In this document: positions 26,880 to 34,866 of the stretch, in pieces
Layout: every line of letters begins with the position of its first letter
Position numbering within the stretch: position 1 is the stretch's first letter
Origin: Marinobacter sp. SS5-14b
Lineage (GTDB): Bacteria; Pseudomonadota; Gammaproteobacteria; Pseudomonadales; Oleiphilaceae
Direction of reading: 5' to 3'
NCBI RefSeq assembly: GCF_030541005.1
Contig: NZ_JASSVM010000002.1
Coordinates: forward strand, 434,001 to 498,000
Length of the DNA: 64,000 bases
The notes under the pieces: model-generated
Seen by the model: the letters and a program-made list of their open reading frames with translations, nothing else
Told to the model about the DNA's origin: nothing
Database searches by the model: none
Translations under genes and position numbers: made by a program

Positions 26880-27851
26880 GTGATCAGACCGATCGCCCTG
26901 CCACTCCTGCTGCTGGCACTGGCCAGTATATTGGCTATGGTGATTTCGGTCGGTGTTGGCAGCGTCGCCATCGCTCCTATGGAGGTTGTGTCCGTTTTTA
27001 TGGGAGAAGGGGCCGACCTGCAGCGCACCCTGGTGCTTGAGCTCCGACTGCCCCGAACCCTCTCGGCTTTTGCAACCGGAGGCTTACTGGCGGTGGCCGG
27101 CGCTTTGATGCAGGTGTTGCTGCGCAATCCGCTGGCTGACCCCTACGTTCTGGGACTGTCCGGTGGCGCGGCGGTGGGGGCTTTGCTTGCCATGTTGGCA
27201 GGGCTTGGTGGTGTCATTGTTTCCGGCTCGGCGTTTGCCGGGGCGATGTTGGCCACTCTAATGGTGTTCGGCCTGGCTCACGGAACCGGCAGCTGGACAC
27301 CCTCGCGCCTTTTACTGACCGGCGTGGTGGTTGCCGCAGGCTGGGGGGCCGTGATTACGCTGATGCTGGCGATCAGTCCCGCCAGAGAATTGCCTGGCAT
27401 GCTGTATTGGCTGATGGGTGATGTGTCCTACGCAAGAGCTCCATGGCCGGGCCTGGGGCTGTTGTTGGTGGTGTGTGTTGTAGTAGTGCCGCTGGGACGC
27501 AGTCTGAATGTTCTGGCCCGGGGCCCGATGCAGGCAGCCGCTTTGGGCATTTCCGTGCGGCCGCTGGAGTGGCTGATCTACGTTCTGGCCAGCCTGCTGA
27601 CCGCCACCGCCGTCACCATGGCCGGCAGCATCGGCTTTGTCGGCCTGGTGATCCCCCACATGCTGAGACTGGTGCTGGGTAACGACCAGCGCCTGATCTT
27701 GCCCGCCTGCGCATTGGCGGGTGGCACTTTGCTGGTGCTCGCAGACACCTTGGCGAGAGTGGTGATTGCTCCGGAACAACTCCCGGTCGGCGTGATCACC
27801 GCCTTGTTGGGCGTGCCGACCTTCCTGTACCTGCTGTACCGGAGCCGCTGA
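26880..27851 (+). CDS. btuC: Cobalamin ABC transporter permease
   Basis: The product is 323 aa, FecCD/BtuC family, with about ten transmembrane helices. Conserved segments include LRLPRTLSAFATGGLLAVAG, NPLADPYVLGLSGGAAVGA and GFVGLVIPHMLRLVLG (the coupling region that meets the ATPase). GTG start with GGAG 7 bp upstream. The stop overlaps the btuD start by one base (TGATG). Confidence 0.93.
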   Translation: MIRPIALPLLLLALASILAMVISVGVGSVAIAPMEVVSVFMGEGADLQRTLVLELRLPRTLSAFATGGLLAVAGALMQVLLRNPLADPYVLGLSGGAAVGALLAMLAGLGGVIVSGSAFAGAMLATLMVFGLAHGTGSWTPSRLLLTGVVVAAGWGAVITLMLAISPARELPGMLYWLMGDVSYARAPWPGLGLLLVVCVVVVPLGRSLNVLARGPMQAAALGISVRPLEWLIYVLASLLTATAVTMAGSIGFVGLVIPHMLRLVLGNDQRLILPACALAGGTLLVLADTLARVVIAPEQLPVGVITALLGVPTFLYLLYRSR

Positions 27852-28645
27852 TGACCGGTATCAAACGCCCGCCAATGCAGACGCTCAACACCCGGCGACT
27901 GGTGATTGATATTCCCTGCCGAGCCGATGGCTATCCGCTGGATTTAACGATCGAATCCGGTCAGGTATGGGGCGTACTCGGGCCCAACGGTGCCGGTAAA
28001 ACCACCCTGCTGCACACCCTGGCGGGGCTCCGGCCTGCGCGTTCTGGTGGCCTCTATCTCGATGACCTCTCTGCGCGGGAGCTGAAGCGTCGGGCCCTTT
28101 CCCAGCAACTGGGGCTGGTGTTCCAGGACCGGCAGGACGGCTTTCCGGCTACGGTGCTGGAAACCGCATTGATTGGGCGCCATCCCTGGTTATCACCCTG
28201 GCAGATGGAAGGGGCGGACGATCTGGTCATGGCCAAAAGGTCACTTGAAGCGCTGGACGTTCTGCACCTGAAAGACCGCCTGGTCAGCACTCTGTCTGGC
28301 GGCGAACGCCAGCGTGTGGCAATTGCCACCCTGATGACCCAGTCGCCCCACACCTGGCTGTTGGACGAGCCGACAAATCACCTGGACCTGCATCATCAGG
28401 TGGCGGTCATGAAATTGCTCACCGACCGGGCGGCAGCGGGTAACGCCATTTTCATGTGTCTGCATGACCTGAATCTGGCCGCCCGCTGGTGTGATCATAT
28501 TCTGCTGATGTATCCCAATGGCGGAGCCTGTTGGGGCCCGGCCGAACGGATGCTGGTGCCGAACGCTCTGGAACGTTTGTACAACCAGAAACTGGCAACA
28601 GTGGAGGTGGATGGAGCGCCTTTCTTTGTGCCAAGACGAGACTAG
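27851..28645 (+). CDS. btuD: Cobalamin ABC transporter ATP-binding protein
   Basis: The product is 264 aa. Walker A GPNGAGKTT, signature LSGGERQRV, Walker B WLLDEPTNHLDL and the H-loop histidine in CLHDLN are all intact, so it should be an active ATPase. It is the last gene of the riboswitch-controlled btuBFCD operon. A large hairpin repeat follows within 25 bp and probably marks the end of the transcript or stabilises it. Confidence 0.93.
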   Translation: MTGIKRPPMQTLNTRRLVIDIPCRADGYPLDLTIESGQVWGVLGPNGAGKTTLLHTLAGLRPARSGGLYLDDLSARELKRRALSQQLGLVFQDRQDGFPATVLETALIGRHPWLSPWQMEGADDLVMAKRSLEALDVLHLKDRLVSTLSGGERQRVAIATLMTQSPHTWLLDEPTNHLDLHHQVAVMKLLTDRAAAGNAIFMCLHDLNLAARWCDHILLMYPNGGACWGPAERMLVPNALERLYNQKLATVEVDGAPFFVPRRD

Positions 28646-28666
28646 CTCCGACGTATAGGGAGGGTG

Positions 28667-28762
28667 GCGGGGCAGGGCTTTCCGGGACTGTCTGCAGCAG
28701 GGATGCTGCAGCCAAGCGTACACGGACGTATTCACCGCGTGTCCCGGAAAGCCCTGCCCCGC
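28667..28762. repeat. Intergenic hairpin repeat with perfect 22-bp arms
   Basis: The left arm 28667-28688 (starting GCGGGGCAGGGC) is the exact reverse complement of the right arm 28741-28762, 22 of 22 bases. The 52-bp centre holds a second dyad, CTGCAGCA (28692-28699) with TGCTGCAG (28704-28711). It fills the btuD-cobB gap. No transposase or flanking target duplication is visible. It looks like a structured, REP-like intergenic element; I recall similar sequences in related genomes but cannot confirm copy number from this window. Confidence 0.85.
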
Positions 28763-28789
28763 TGCCCGTTTGCACCAAATTCAGACGAC

Positions 28790-30112
28790 ATGGATAACCC
28801 ACGAATGCCAACTGTTAGAGTCCCAGCCGCCATGATCACCGCTCCCGGCTCCGGCCAAGGCAAGTCCATGGTCACCGCCGCCCTGGCCCGACTGCACCGG
28901 AACGCCGGCCGGAACGTACGGGTGTTCAAGCACGGCCCGGATTACCTGGACCCAATGGTGCTGGAGGTCGCCTCCGGTAATCCTGTGTACCAGCTGCACC
29001 CCTGGATGACCGGTGAAGACGAATGTCGTTGGCGACTGGCCGAAGCCGCCCAGAGTGCCGACCTGATTCTGGTGGAAGGGTCCATGGGGCTGTTCGATGG
29101 CAGCCCCAGCAGCGGCGACCTGGCCAAGTTGGCGGGTATTCCGGCCCTGCCCGTCATTGATGCCAAAGGCATGGCCCAGACCTTCGGCGCGGTTGCCCTT
29201 GGACTGGCAAGCTTTGACCCGGAACTGCCGGTTCATCAGGTGATTGCCAACAAGATTGGCAGCCCATACCACGGCGAACTGCTCCGGGAGAGCCTACCCG
29301 ACGGCATCAGCCTGTTGGGAGCGATACCCCGCAACGACGCCATGAACATTCCGGATCGACACCTTGGGCTGGTGCAGGCCGCGGAAATGGACGACCTCAA
29401 TGACCGGCTGGATCAGGCCGCCGAAGTCCTGATAGCGGCGGGTCTGGATGCGCTGCCCAAGCCCGTGTCTTTTCATTTTGATGCACCTCCCAAACCAGAA
29501 CAGCTGCTGGCTGGACATCGGATCGCTGTTGCCAAAGATGCGGCCTTCAGCTTTATCTACCGGGCCAACCTGGATCTGCTCACAGCCATGGGCGCTGAGC
29601 TGGTGTATTTTTCTCCCCTGAAAGACTCGGAAGTGCCGGCGGCGGACGCGCTTTGGCTGCCGGGCGGCTATCCGGAACTTCATGGCCAGACGTTGGCGGA
29701 AAACCAGGCGATGCTGGCGTCGATTCGCAGCTTCCATCAGGCCGGAAAGCCCATTCTGGCAGAGTGTGGAGGGCTGATGGCCTGCGCGGAAGAGATGGCA
29801 GACAAAGAAGGCAAGGTGCATAAACTGCTGGGCCTGATACCGGGCCGAGCGACCATGGCCAACCGACTGACCGCTTTAGGGCTGCAAAGCCTCGAGACTC
29901 AGCTTGGCAGTTTACGGGGGCATACCTATCACCATTCCAGCCTTGAAACGCCCTGGCAACCTGCGGCCAGGGCGCAGAAGCAGGCTGGTTCTGAGGGCGA
30001 GGCGGTGTTTCGTGATCAAAACCTGATGGCCAGTTATTTCCACGGTTACTTCCCATCCGCCCCGGATTTGGTGGCGGCGATCTTCAAGGGCGAACATTGC
30101 CTGTTTTCCTGA
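28790..30112 (+). CDS. cobB: Cobyrinic acid a,c-diamide synthase
   Basis: The product is 440 aa. It amidates cobyrinate using glutamine and ATP. An N-terminal dethiobiotin-synthetase-like P-loop (APGSGQGKSMV) is joined to a C-terminal glutamine amidotransferase domain with nucleophile Cys in AECGGLMACAE and FHGYF near the end. The frame runs open through the upstream repeat to 28664, but the extra residues come from the hairpin and are not protein-like. ATG 28790 and ATG 28805 are both possible; neither has a clear ribosome site. First gene of cobB-cobO-cobQ. Confidence 0.92.
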   Translation: MDNPRMPTVRVPAAMITAPGSGQGKSMVTAALARLHRNAGRNVRVFKHGPDYLDPMVLEVASGNPVYQLHPWMTGEDECRWRLAEAAQSADLILVEGSMGLFDGSPSSGDLAKLAGIPALPVIDAKGMAQTFGAVALGLASFDPELPVHQVIANKIGSPYHGELLRESLPDGISLLGAIPRNDAMNIPDRHLGLVQAAEMDDLNDRLDQAAEVLIAAGLDALPKPVSFHFDAPPKPEQLLAGHRIAVAKDAAFSFIYRANLDLLTAMGAELVYFSPLKDSEVPAADALWLPGGYPELHGQTLAENQAMLASIRSFHQAGKPILAECGGLMACAEEMADKEGKVHKLLGLIPGRATMANRLTALGLQSLETQLGSLRGHTYHHSSLETPWQPAARAQKQAGSEGEAVFRDQNLMASYFHGYFPSAPDLVAAIFKGEHCLFS

Positions 30113-30147
30113 CCACTGTCGACAACTCAATTGCAAGGAGAGTCATC

Positions 30148-30759
30148 ATGCGTGAACGCGCCAAAGACCCTGAACGTCATGCCCAGCGGATGGCCGCCAA
30201 ACAGAAAATCATGCAGGAACGTATCGCCCGCGCCCAGAAAGAACAGGGCGTGTTGCTGGTGCTGACCGGCCCCGGAAAAGGCAAGAGCAGCTCCGGCTTT
30301 GGTATGGTCGCCAGAGCCTTGGGACATGGCATGAAGGTGGGCATTGTCCAGTTCATCAAGGGCGCTTTCAGCACCGGTGAAGAAGCTTTTTTCCGGAGCC
30401 TGCCCAACGTTGACTACCACGTAATGGGGCAGGGCTACACCTGGGAAACCCAGAACCGCGAACAGGACGTCAAGAGTGCAACAGAGGCCTGGGACATCGC
30501 CGCCGCTATGCTGAAAGACCCCAGCTACGACCTGATTCTGCTGGACGAACTGAATATCGCCCTGAAGTACGATTATATCGATCTGGACCGGGTGCTGGAT
30601 GACCTGCAGGCCCGCCCGGAGATGCAGCATGTGGTGGTCACCGGTCGCGGTGCGCCTCAGGAGCTGGTCGACCTGGCCGATACCGTCACCGAAATGGGTG
30701 TGGTCAAGCACGCCTTCAAGGATCAGGGCATCAAGGCCCAGAAGGGCGTGGAGCTGTAA
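30148..30759 (+). CDS. cobO: Cob(I)yrinic acid a,c-diamide adenosyltransferase
   Basis: The product is 203 aa, CobO/CobA/BtuR family, adding the 5'-deoxyadenosyl ligand to cob(I)yrinate diamide or salvaged corrinoid. The P-loop is TGPGKGKSSSGFGM; QFIKGAF, LDELNIALKYDY and VTGRGAP are family signatures. ATG 30148 has AAGGAG 7 bp upstream; a frame open to 30097 adds 17 unconserved residues. The stop is followed directly by the cobQ ATG. Confidence 0.94.
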   Translation: MRERAKDPERHAQRMAAKQKIMQERIARAQKEQGVLLVLTGPGKGKSSSGFGMVARALGHGMKVGIVQFIKGAFSTGEEAFFRSLPNVDYHVMGQGYTWETQNREQDVKSATEAWDIAAAMLKDPSYDLILLDELNIALKYDYIDLDRVLDDLQARPEMQHVVVTGRGAPQELVDLADTVTEMGVVKHAFKDQGIKAQKGVEL

Positions 30760-32229
30760 ATGCCCACCCTGATGGTGCAGGGCACCACCTCCGATGCCGG
30801 CAAGACCACGGTGGTGGCGGCCTTGTGCCGCTGGCTCGCGCGCCAGGGCGTGTCGGTGGCGCCATTCAAACCCCAGAACATGGCCCTGAACAGCGCGGTC
30901 ACGATAGACGGTGGTGAGATTGGCCGCTCCACCGCCCTGCAGGCATTGGCCTGCGGCCTGGAGCCCCACAGCGACATGAACCCCGTGCTGCTGAAGCCGC
31001 AGAGTGATTGCGGTGCCCAGGTGATCCTGCGGGGCAAGGTTCACGGCAATATGGATGCGCTGGATTACCATGCCTACAAGGCTGAAGCTATGGCCTCGGT
31101 CATGCAAAGTTGGCAAGCCCTGAGCGCCCGCTATGACGTGATTATTGCCGAAGGTGCCGGCAGCCCGGCGGAGATCAACCTGCGGGCCAACGACATCGCC
31201 AATATGGGCTTTGCCGAAGCCGCCGATTGCCCGGTGCTACTGGTAGGCGATATCGACAAGGGTGGGGTTTTCGCCCAGTTGGTAGGCACACTGGCATTGA
31301 TTTCAGACAGTGAACAAGCCAGAACGGCGGGTTTCATCATCAACCGGTTCCGGGGTGACATTGCGCTGCTGGAGCCCGGGCTGGACTGGCTGTCAGAACA
31401 CACCGGCAAGCCGGTGTACGGCGTCTTGCCCTATCTGCACGGGCTGGTGATTGATTCTGAAGACAGCGTCAGTACCGCTGGCACCAGCGAGGCCGGCGCT
31501 CTGAAAGTGGTGGTGCCGGTGTTGCCCCGGATCAGTAACCACAATGATTTTGACCCGTTGCGGCTGCATCCGGGTGTGGACCTGATCTTTGTAGGGCCGG
31601 ACCAATCTATCCCACCGGCAGACCTGATTATCTTGCCTGGCAGCAAAAGCACCCGGCACGATCTGCAGTGGCTGAAACAGCAGGGCTGGCCGGAGGCCAT
31701 CCAGAAACACCTGCGCTATGGCGGCAAACTGCTGGGTATTTGTGGCGGTTTTCAGATGCTGGGGCAGCGAGTTGAAGACTCGGAAGGCCTGGAAGGCGAG
31801 ACCGGCAACACCGAGGGCCTGGGGCTGTTTGATATGGTCACTCGAATGGTATCGGGCAAGCAGCTCAGGACCGTGACCGGCCAGCTGACCTCCCACCTGT
31901 CCAACGGCGAGTTATCAGCCGAGATAAAAGGCTATGAAATGCATAACGGCGTCACCGAAGGCGCAGCGCTGGTCCGCCCTTTTGCAGAGCTGGACGGCTG
32001 CCCGGATGGTGCGGTCAATGACGATCGTCAGGTAGCGGGCACCTATCTGCACGGGCTCTTTGACGAGCCTGAGGCCTGCGAGGCCATTCTGTCCTGGGCG
32101 GGCCTCAACGCACAGAGCGCGCAGTCCGTAGACTACCAGAGCCACCGCCTGCAGCAGCTCGATCGCCTGGCAGATCAGGTGGAGCAGTGCCTGGACACCG
32201 ATCGGTTAAGGCGCCTGCTGCAACTCTGA
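30760..32229 (+). CDS. cobQ: Adenosylcobyric acid synthase (glutamine-hydrolysing)
   Basis: The product is 489 aa, normal for CobQ/CbiP. It makes four amidations to form adenosylcobyric acid. The N-terminal synthetase domain has P-loop [10 protein letters not shown] and [10 protein letters not shown]; the C-terminal amidotransferase has [11 protein letters not shown] (Cys nucleophile) and YLHGLFD. It abuts cobO with no spacer and ends the rightward cob operon. Confidence 0.95.
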   Translation: MPTLMVQGTTSDAGKTTVVAALCRWLARQGVSVAPFKPQNMALNSAVTIDGGEIGRSTALQALACGLEPHSDMNPVLLKPQSDCGAQVILRGKVHGNMDALDYHAYKAEAMASVMQSWQALSARYDVIIAEGAGSPAEINLRANDIANMGFAEAADCPVLLVGDIDKGGVFAQLVGTLALISDSEQARTAGFIINRFRGDIALLEPGLDWLSEHTGKPVYGVLPYLHGLVIDSEDSVSTAGTSEAGALKVVVPVLPRISNHNDFDPLRLHPGVDLIFVGPDQSIPPADLIILPGSKSTRHDLQWLKQQGWPEAIQKHLRYGGKLLGICGGFQMLGQRVEDSEGLEGETGNTEGLGLFDMVTRMVSGKQLRTVTGQLTSHLSNGELSAEIKGYEMHNGVTEGAALVRPFAELDGCPDGAVNDDRQVAGTYLHGLFDEPEACEAILSWAGLNAQSAQSVDYQSHRLQQLDRLADQVEQCLDTDRLRRLLQL

Positions 32230-32252
32230 GCCAATCCCATTCTGAAAGCGCT

Positions 32253-32672
32253 TCACCCCTTAATGGGCGGTAGATCTTTTACCAGTACCTGCAATTCTCG
32301 GCTGATGGCAATCAGCTCTCTCAGTAGCTGGGGATTCACGTCCATATGGCCCTCATATTCGGCCAGATTGCGGGCGGAGTGGCATTTGTCCAGCACGCGC
32401 CACTTGGCATTGGGTAAGCCAAGGGTGTGTTGCAGGCACTGGAAAACGAGGTAGCGGCTCTCGGAGCGATAGCCGTGCCACCTCAGGGCTGCGAGCGAGA
32501 GTGCGTGGGCGGCGCCGTAAGCCAGAGAAAACTGGCTGTCCTCAGACAAACCATCAATGCTGGCATCCCGGAGTTTGGTGTCCCCGGCGCGGAGCATACC
32601 TTCGAATTCCCGGGCGTCGGGCGGCTCGGCCTTGAGTCGTCGGATCTTGACGAGATTGTCGAGAGCTTCCAT
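32253..32672 (-). CDS. HEPN-like protein, probable partner of the MNT nucleotidyltransferase
   Basis: The product is 139 aa and all helical. A possible HEPN Rx4-6H motif is WRVLDKCHSARN (R-x5-H), followed by EYEG. It lies 15 bp downstream of the winged-helix/MNT gene in the same operon, the usual arrangement of MNT-HEPN (type VII) toxin-antitoxin or stress modules, in which HEPN is an RNase toxin neutralised by adenylylation or binding. The family call rests on motif plus context; toxicity is inferred. Confidence 0.65.
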   Translation of the reverse strand: MEALDNLVKIRRLKAEPPDAREFEGMLRAGDTKLRDASIDGLSEDSQFSLAYGAAHALSLAALRWHGYRSESRYLVFQCLQHTLGLPNAKWRVLDKCHSARNLAEYEGHMDVNPQLLRELIAISRELQVLVKDLPPIKG

Positions 32673-32687
32673 GCGGTCGTTCCTGGG

Positions 32688-33266
32688 TCAGTGAGTGAGG
32701 CTGAGTTCGATGCGGGGCTGTTCCATTACCCGGGTGATGAAACTCTGGTTGTCGCTGATACGCTGCGCGAACTCGGAGGGGGAGTATAGCGTGGGATTGA
32801 TGGCTCTTTGAAGCCGCTGTTCTGCCGGCGCCAGCAGTTCCATAATCTCGCTGTAGCTGAGGTCTTCGCCAATCAACATCAGATCGACGTCGCTGCCGGC
32901 ATGGGCCTCGCCTTTTGCGACAGAACCATAGATAAACGCCTGAGTCAGGCTTTCTGCCAGCGGCGAAAGGGCTGCTGTAAGCACTTCAGTAATCCCGAAT
33001 GTTTTCTGAACGATGTGGGTAAGCTCCTGAAAAATTGGGCTGTCCGGGTTGGCCTGGTAATGGTTTTGATTGCCCTGGCGGGTCATAATCACCAGGCCGG
33101 AGTCGGTCAATTTGGTCAGTTCCCGGGCGACAGCACCACGCCCCACTTGCGCCAGTCGAACGAGTTCGTTGAGGTACAGGCTCTGATCCGGGTGGCCATA
33201 AATAAGAGAGAGCAAGCGTTGCTGGGTTTTGGTAAACAGAGCGTCGCCAATACTGGTTCCGGGCAT
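32688..33266 (-). CDS. Winged-helix / MNT nucleotidyltransferase fusion
   Basis: The product is 192 aa. The N-terminal half is a winged helix-turn-helix (LVRLAQVGRGAVARELTKLTDSGLV); the C-terminal half is a minimal nucleotidyltransferase with GSVAKGEAHAGSDVDLMLIG, giving the GS-x10-D-x-D catalytic pattern. I start it at ATG 33266 with AAGGTG 9 bp upstream. The frame is open to 33356, but those 30 extra codons translate the 21-bp repeats as a 7-residue periodic peptide and are not protein-like. Probably an antitoxin-like regulator of its own operon through the adjacent repeats (inference). Confidence 0.78.
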   Translation of the reverse strand: MPGTSIGDALFTKTQQRLLSLIYGHPDQSLYLNELVRLAQVGRGAVARELTKLTDSGLVIMTRQGNQNHYQANPDSPIFQELTHIVQKTFGITEVLTAALSPLAESLTQAFIYGSVAKGEAHAGSDVDLMLIGEDLSYSEIMELLAPAEQRLQRAINPTLYSPSEFAQRISDNQSFITRVMEQPRIELSLTH

Positions 33267-33288
33267 GATCAGGTACACCTTGTAAGGA

Positions 33289-33372
33289 CTCAATTTGGGT
33301 ACTTTAATCCCTGATTTGGGTATTATCAACCCCATATTGGGGCTCAAGAGTCCCAATGTGGGGCTTTTAAGG
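33289..33372. repeat. Four 21-bp tandem repeats, probable operator
   Basis: Four units start at 33289, 33310, 33331 and 33352. Each has a short dyad of the form CCC-A/T5-GGG (CTCAATTTGGGT, CCTGATTTGGGT, CCCATATTGGGG, CCCAATGTGGGG) followed by 9 less conserved bases. The GGG columns are exactly 21 bp apart, two helical turns, as expected for a protein binding one DNA face cooperatively. The array lies between the divergent winged-helix/MNT gene and tag; the last unit reaches the tag ribosome site. Confidence 0.8.
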
Positions 33373-33379
33373 AGTCGGC

Positions 33380-34051
33380 ATGACGTTCTCGGATTTTTAC
33401 AAGCAAGCCCAAGCCCGAAAGGGCGGCGAGCAAGCTCTGCTGTCCCTGCTTCCTCCGGTGGTGGAGAGGCATCGACTGGCAGAGATCACCGACGATCGCT
33501 ACTTGTCTGAAATGACCCGCTGCATCTTCAAGGCCGGTTTTGTCTGGCGGGTCATCGAGAATAAGTGGCCGGGTTTTGAGGCCGCCTTTGAGGGCTTTGT
33601 CCCGGCCTACTGGCAGCAAGTTCCGCCAGACGTGCTGGAGCGACTGGCCGCGGATGAGCGCATTGTCCGGAATATGCAGAAAATCCGCACCGTACCGGAA
33701 AACGCCCGGATGATCATGGACGTGGTGAAAGACCACGGCAGCTTTGGCCGCTTTTTGGCCCAGTGGCCAGGCGAAGACCAGGTGGGTTTATTGCTCTATC
33801 TGAAGCGAAACGGTGAGCGACTGGGTGGGAACTCTGCCCAGTATTTCCTGCGCAGGATGGGTTGGGATGGCTTTATTATGTCCCATGATGTGGTGACTGC
33901 CCTGTCCCGGGCCGGGATTCTGGATGCATCACCTGCCAGTAAAAAGGGGCTGACCCAGGCCCAGAATGCGTTTAATCAGTGGCATCGGGAAACCGGCCTG
34001 CCCATCAGCCATCTGTCCCGGATTGTGTCGTTTACCGTGGATAACGATTAG
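33380..34051 (+). CDS. DNA-3-methyladenine glycosylase I family protein
   Basis: The product is 223 aa and resembles the Tag-like 3-methyladenine glycosylase I group (helix-hairpin-helix glycosylase fold), including FKAGFVWRVIENKWPGFEAAF, the segment YLKRNGERLGGNSAQYFLRRMG and an internal DNA-contact region. It would excise alkylated bases. AAGGAG lies 6 bp before the ATG and overlaps the last 21-bp operator repeat, so repression by a repeat-binding protein is plausible. It converges on cobS with a 9-bp gap. Confidence 0.78.
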   Translation: MTFSDFYKQAQARKGGEQALLSLLPPVVERHRLAEITDDRYLSEMTRCIFKAGFVWRVIENKWPGFEAAFEGFVPAYWQQVPPDVLERLAADERIVRNMQKIRTVPENARMIMDVVKDHGSFGRFLAQWPGEDQVGLLLYLKRNGERLGGNSAQYFLRRMGWDGFIMSHDVVTALSRAGILDASPASKKGLTQAQNAFNQWHRETGLPISHLSRIVSFTVDND

Positions 34052-34060
34052 CCGGGACCA

Positions 34061-34822
34061 TCATAAAAACATCAGCAGAACCAGTTCGCTGAACACCACG
34101 CTGGCGCCCAGTGCATCTCCTGTGTAGCCCCCCAGCTGACTGCGCAGGTAGCTGCCCCACAACAGGGCCACCAGCAACACCGCGGCCAGAGTGCCGGTGA
34201 TCAGAAACGGCTGCCAGAATGACAGCACAGCGCTCAGCACCAGCACAAAGGCACTGGCGCTCACCAGCCGGGCAGCAGAAAAGCCGTCCGCAACCGGTTT
34301 GGATTTGCTTTTGTCGGGGTCTGTCACATAGGCCAGCGTGGCCATCAGCAGCAGGGGTGTCAGCCGGGATATCGCGGGCGCTATCAGCAAGGCGAGCCAG
34401 ATCAGGTCAGCTTCGGCCAGCAGAGCCACTTTCAGCATCAGCGCCATCACCAGAGCCACGGTGCCGTAGGTACCAATCCGGCTGTCTTTCATGATTTCCA
34501 GACGCTTTTCGAGCGTGTAGCCGCCGCCCAGGGCATCCACGCTGTCGGCCAGACCGTCTTCATGAAAGGCACCGGTGATGAACAGGTGCAGAATCACCAC
34601 CACAATGACCGACACCAGCGGGCTGAACGCCAGGCTGAGCAGGAAAAAAGCGGCCACATGCAGCGATCCCAACAGCAGTCCTACCAGTGGGAAGTAGAGA
34701 CTGCTTTGGTTCATCAGGCGCTGTGAATAGTCGATGTGCACCAGCATGGGAATGCGGGTGAGAAACCCGACCGCAAGCCAGAACGCCTGCCATTCCCGGG
34801 TCAATATGATGGCGTTCGGCAC
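34061..34822 (-). CDS. cobS: Adenosylcobinamide-GDP ribazoletransferase (cobalamin synthase)
   Basis: The product is 253 aa, a polytopic inner-membrane enzyme joining AdoCbi-GDP and alpha-ribazole. Family signatures: FLTRIPM near the N-terminus, GAFHEDGLADSVDALGGG (acidic active site), MKDSRIGTYG and GGYTGDALGA near the C-terminus. I start at GTG 34822, which has AGGAGG 6 bp upstream. The frame runs open to 35239 but that part lies antisense in frame to the histidine kinase gene and is not conserved. It completes the nucleotide-loop genes, separated from the others by the MNT/HEPN/tag insertion. Confidence 0.92.
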   Translation of the reverse strand: MPNAIILTREWQAFWLAVGFLTRIPMLVHIDYSQRLMNQSSLYFPLVGLLLGSLHVAAFFLLSLAFSPLVSVIVVVILHLFITGAFHEDGLADSVDALGGGYTLEKRLEIMKDSRIGTYGTVALVMALMLKVALLAEADLIWLALLIAPAISRLTPLLLMATLAYVTDPDKSKSKPVADGFSAARLVSASAFVLVLSAVLSFWQPFLITGTLAAVLLVALLWGSYLRSQLGGYTGDALGASVVFSELVLLMFL

Positions 34823-34866
34823 GCACAACCTCCTGAAGCAAGAAAGCGGTGATTGTATCCTTAGCG

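Noticed and set aside
28664..28789. N-terminal extension of cobB through the hairpin repeat
   Set aside because: The extra residues are a translation of the repeat element and are not seen in CobB proteins.
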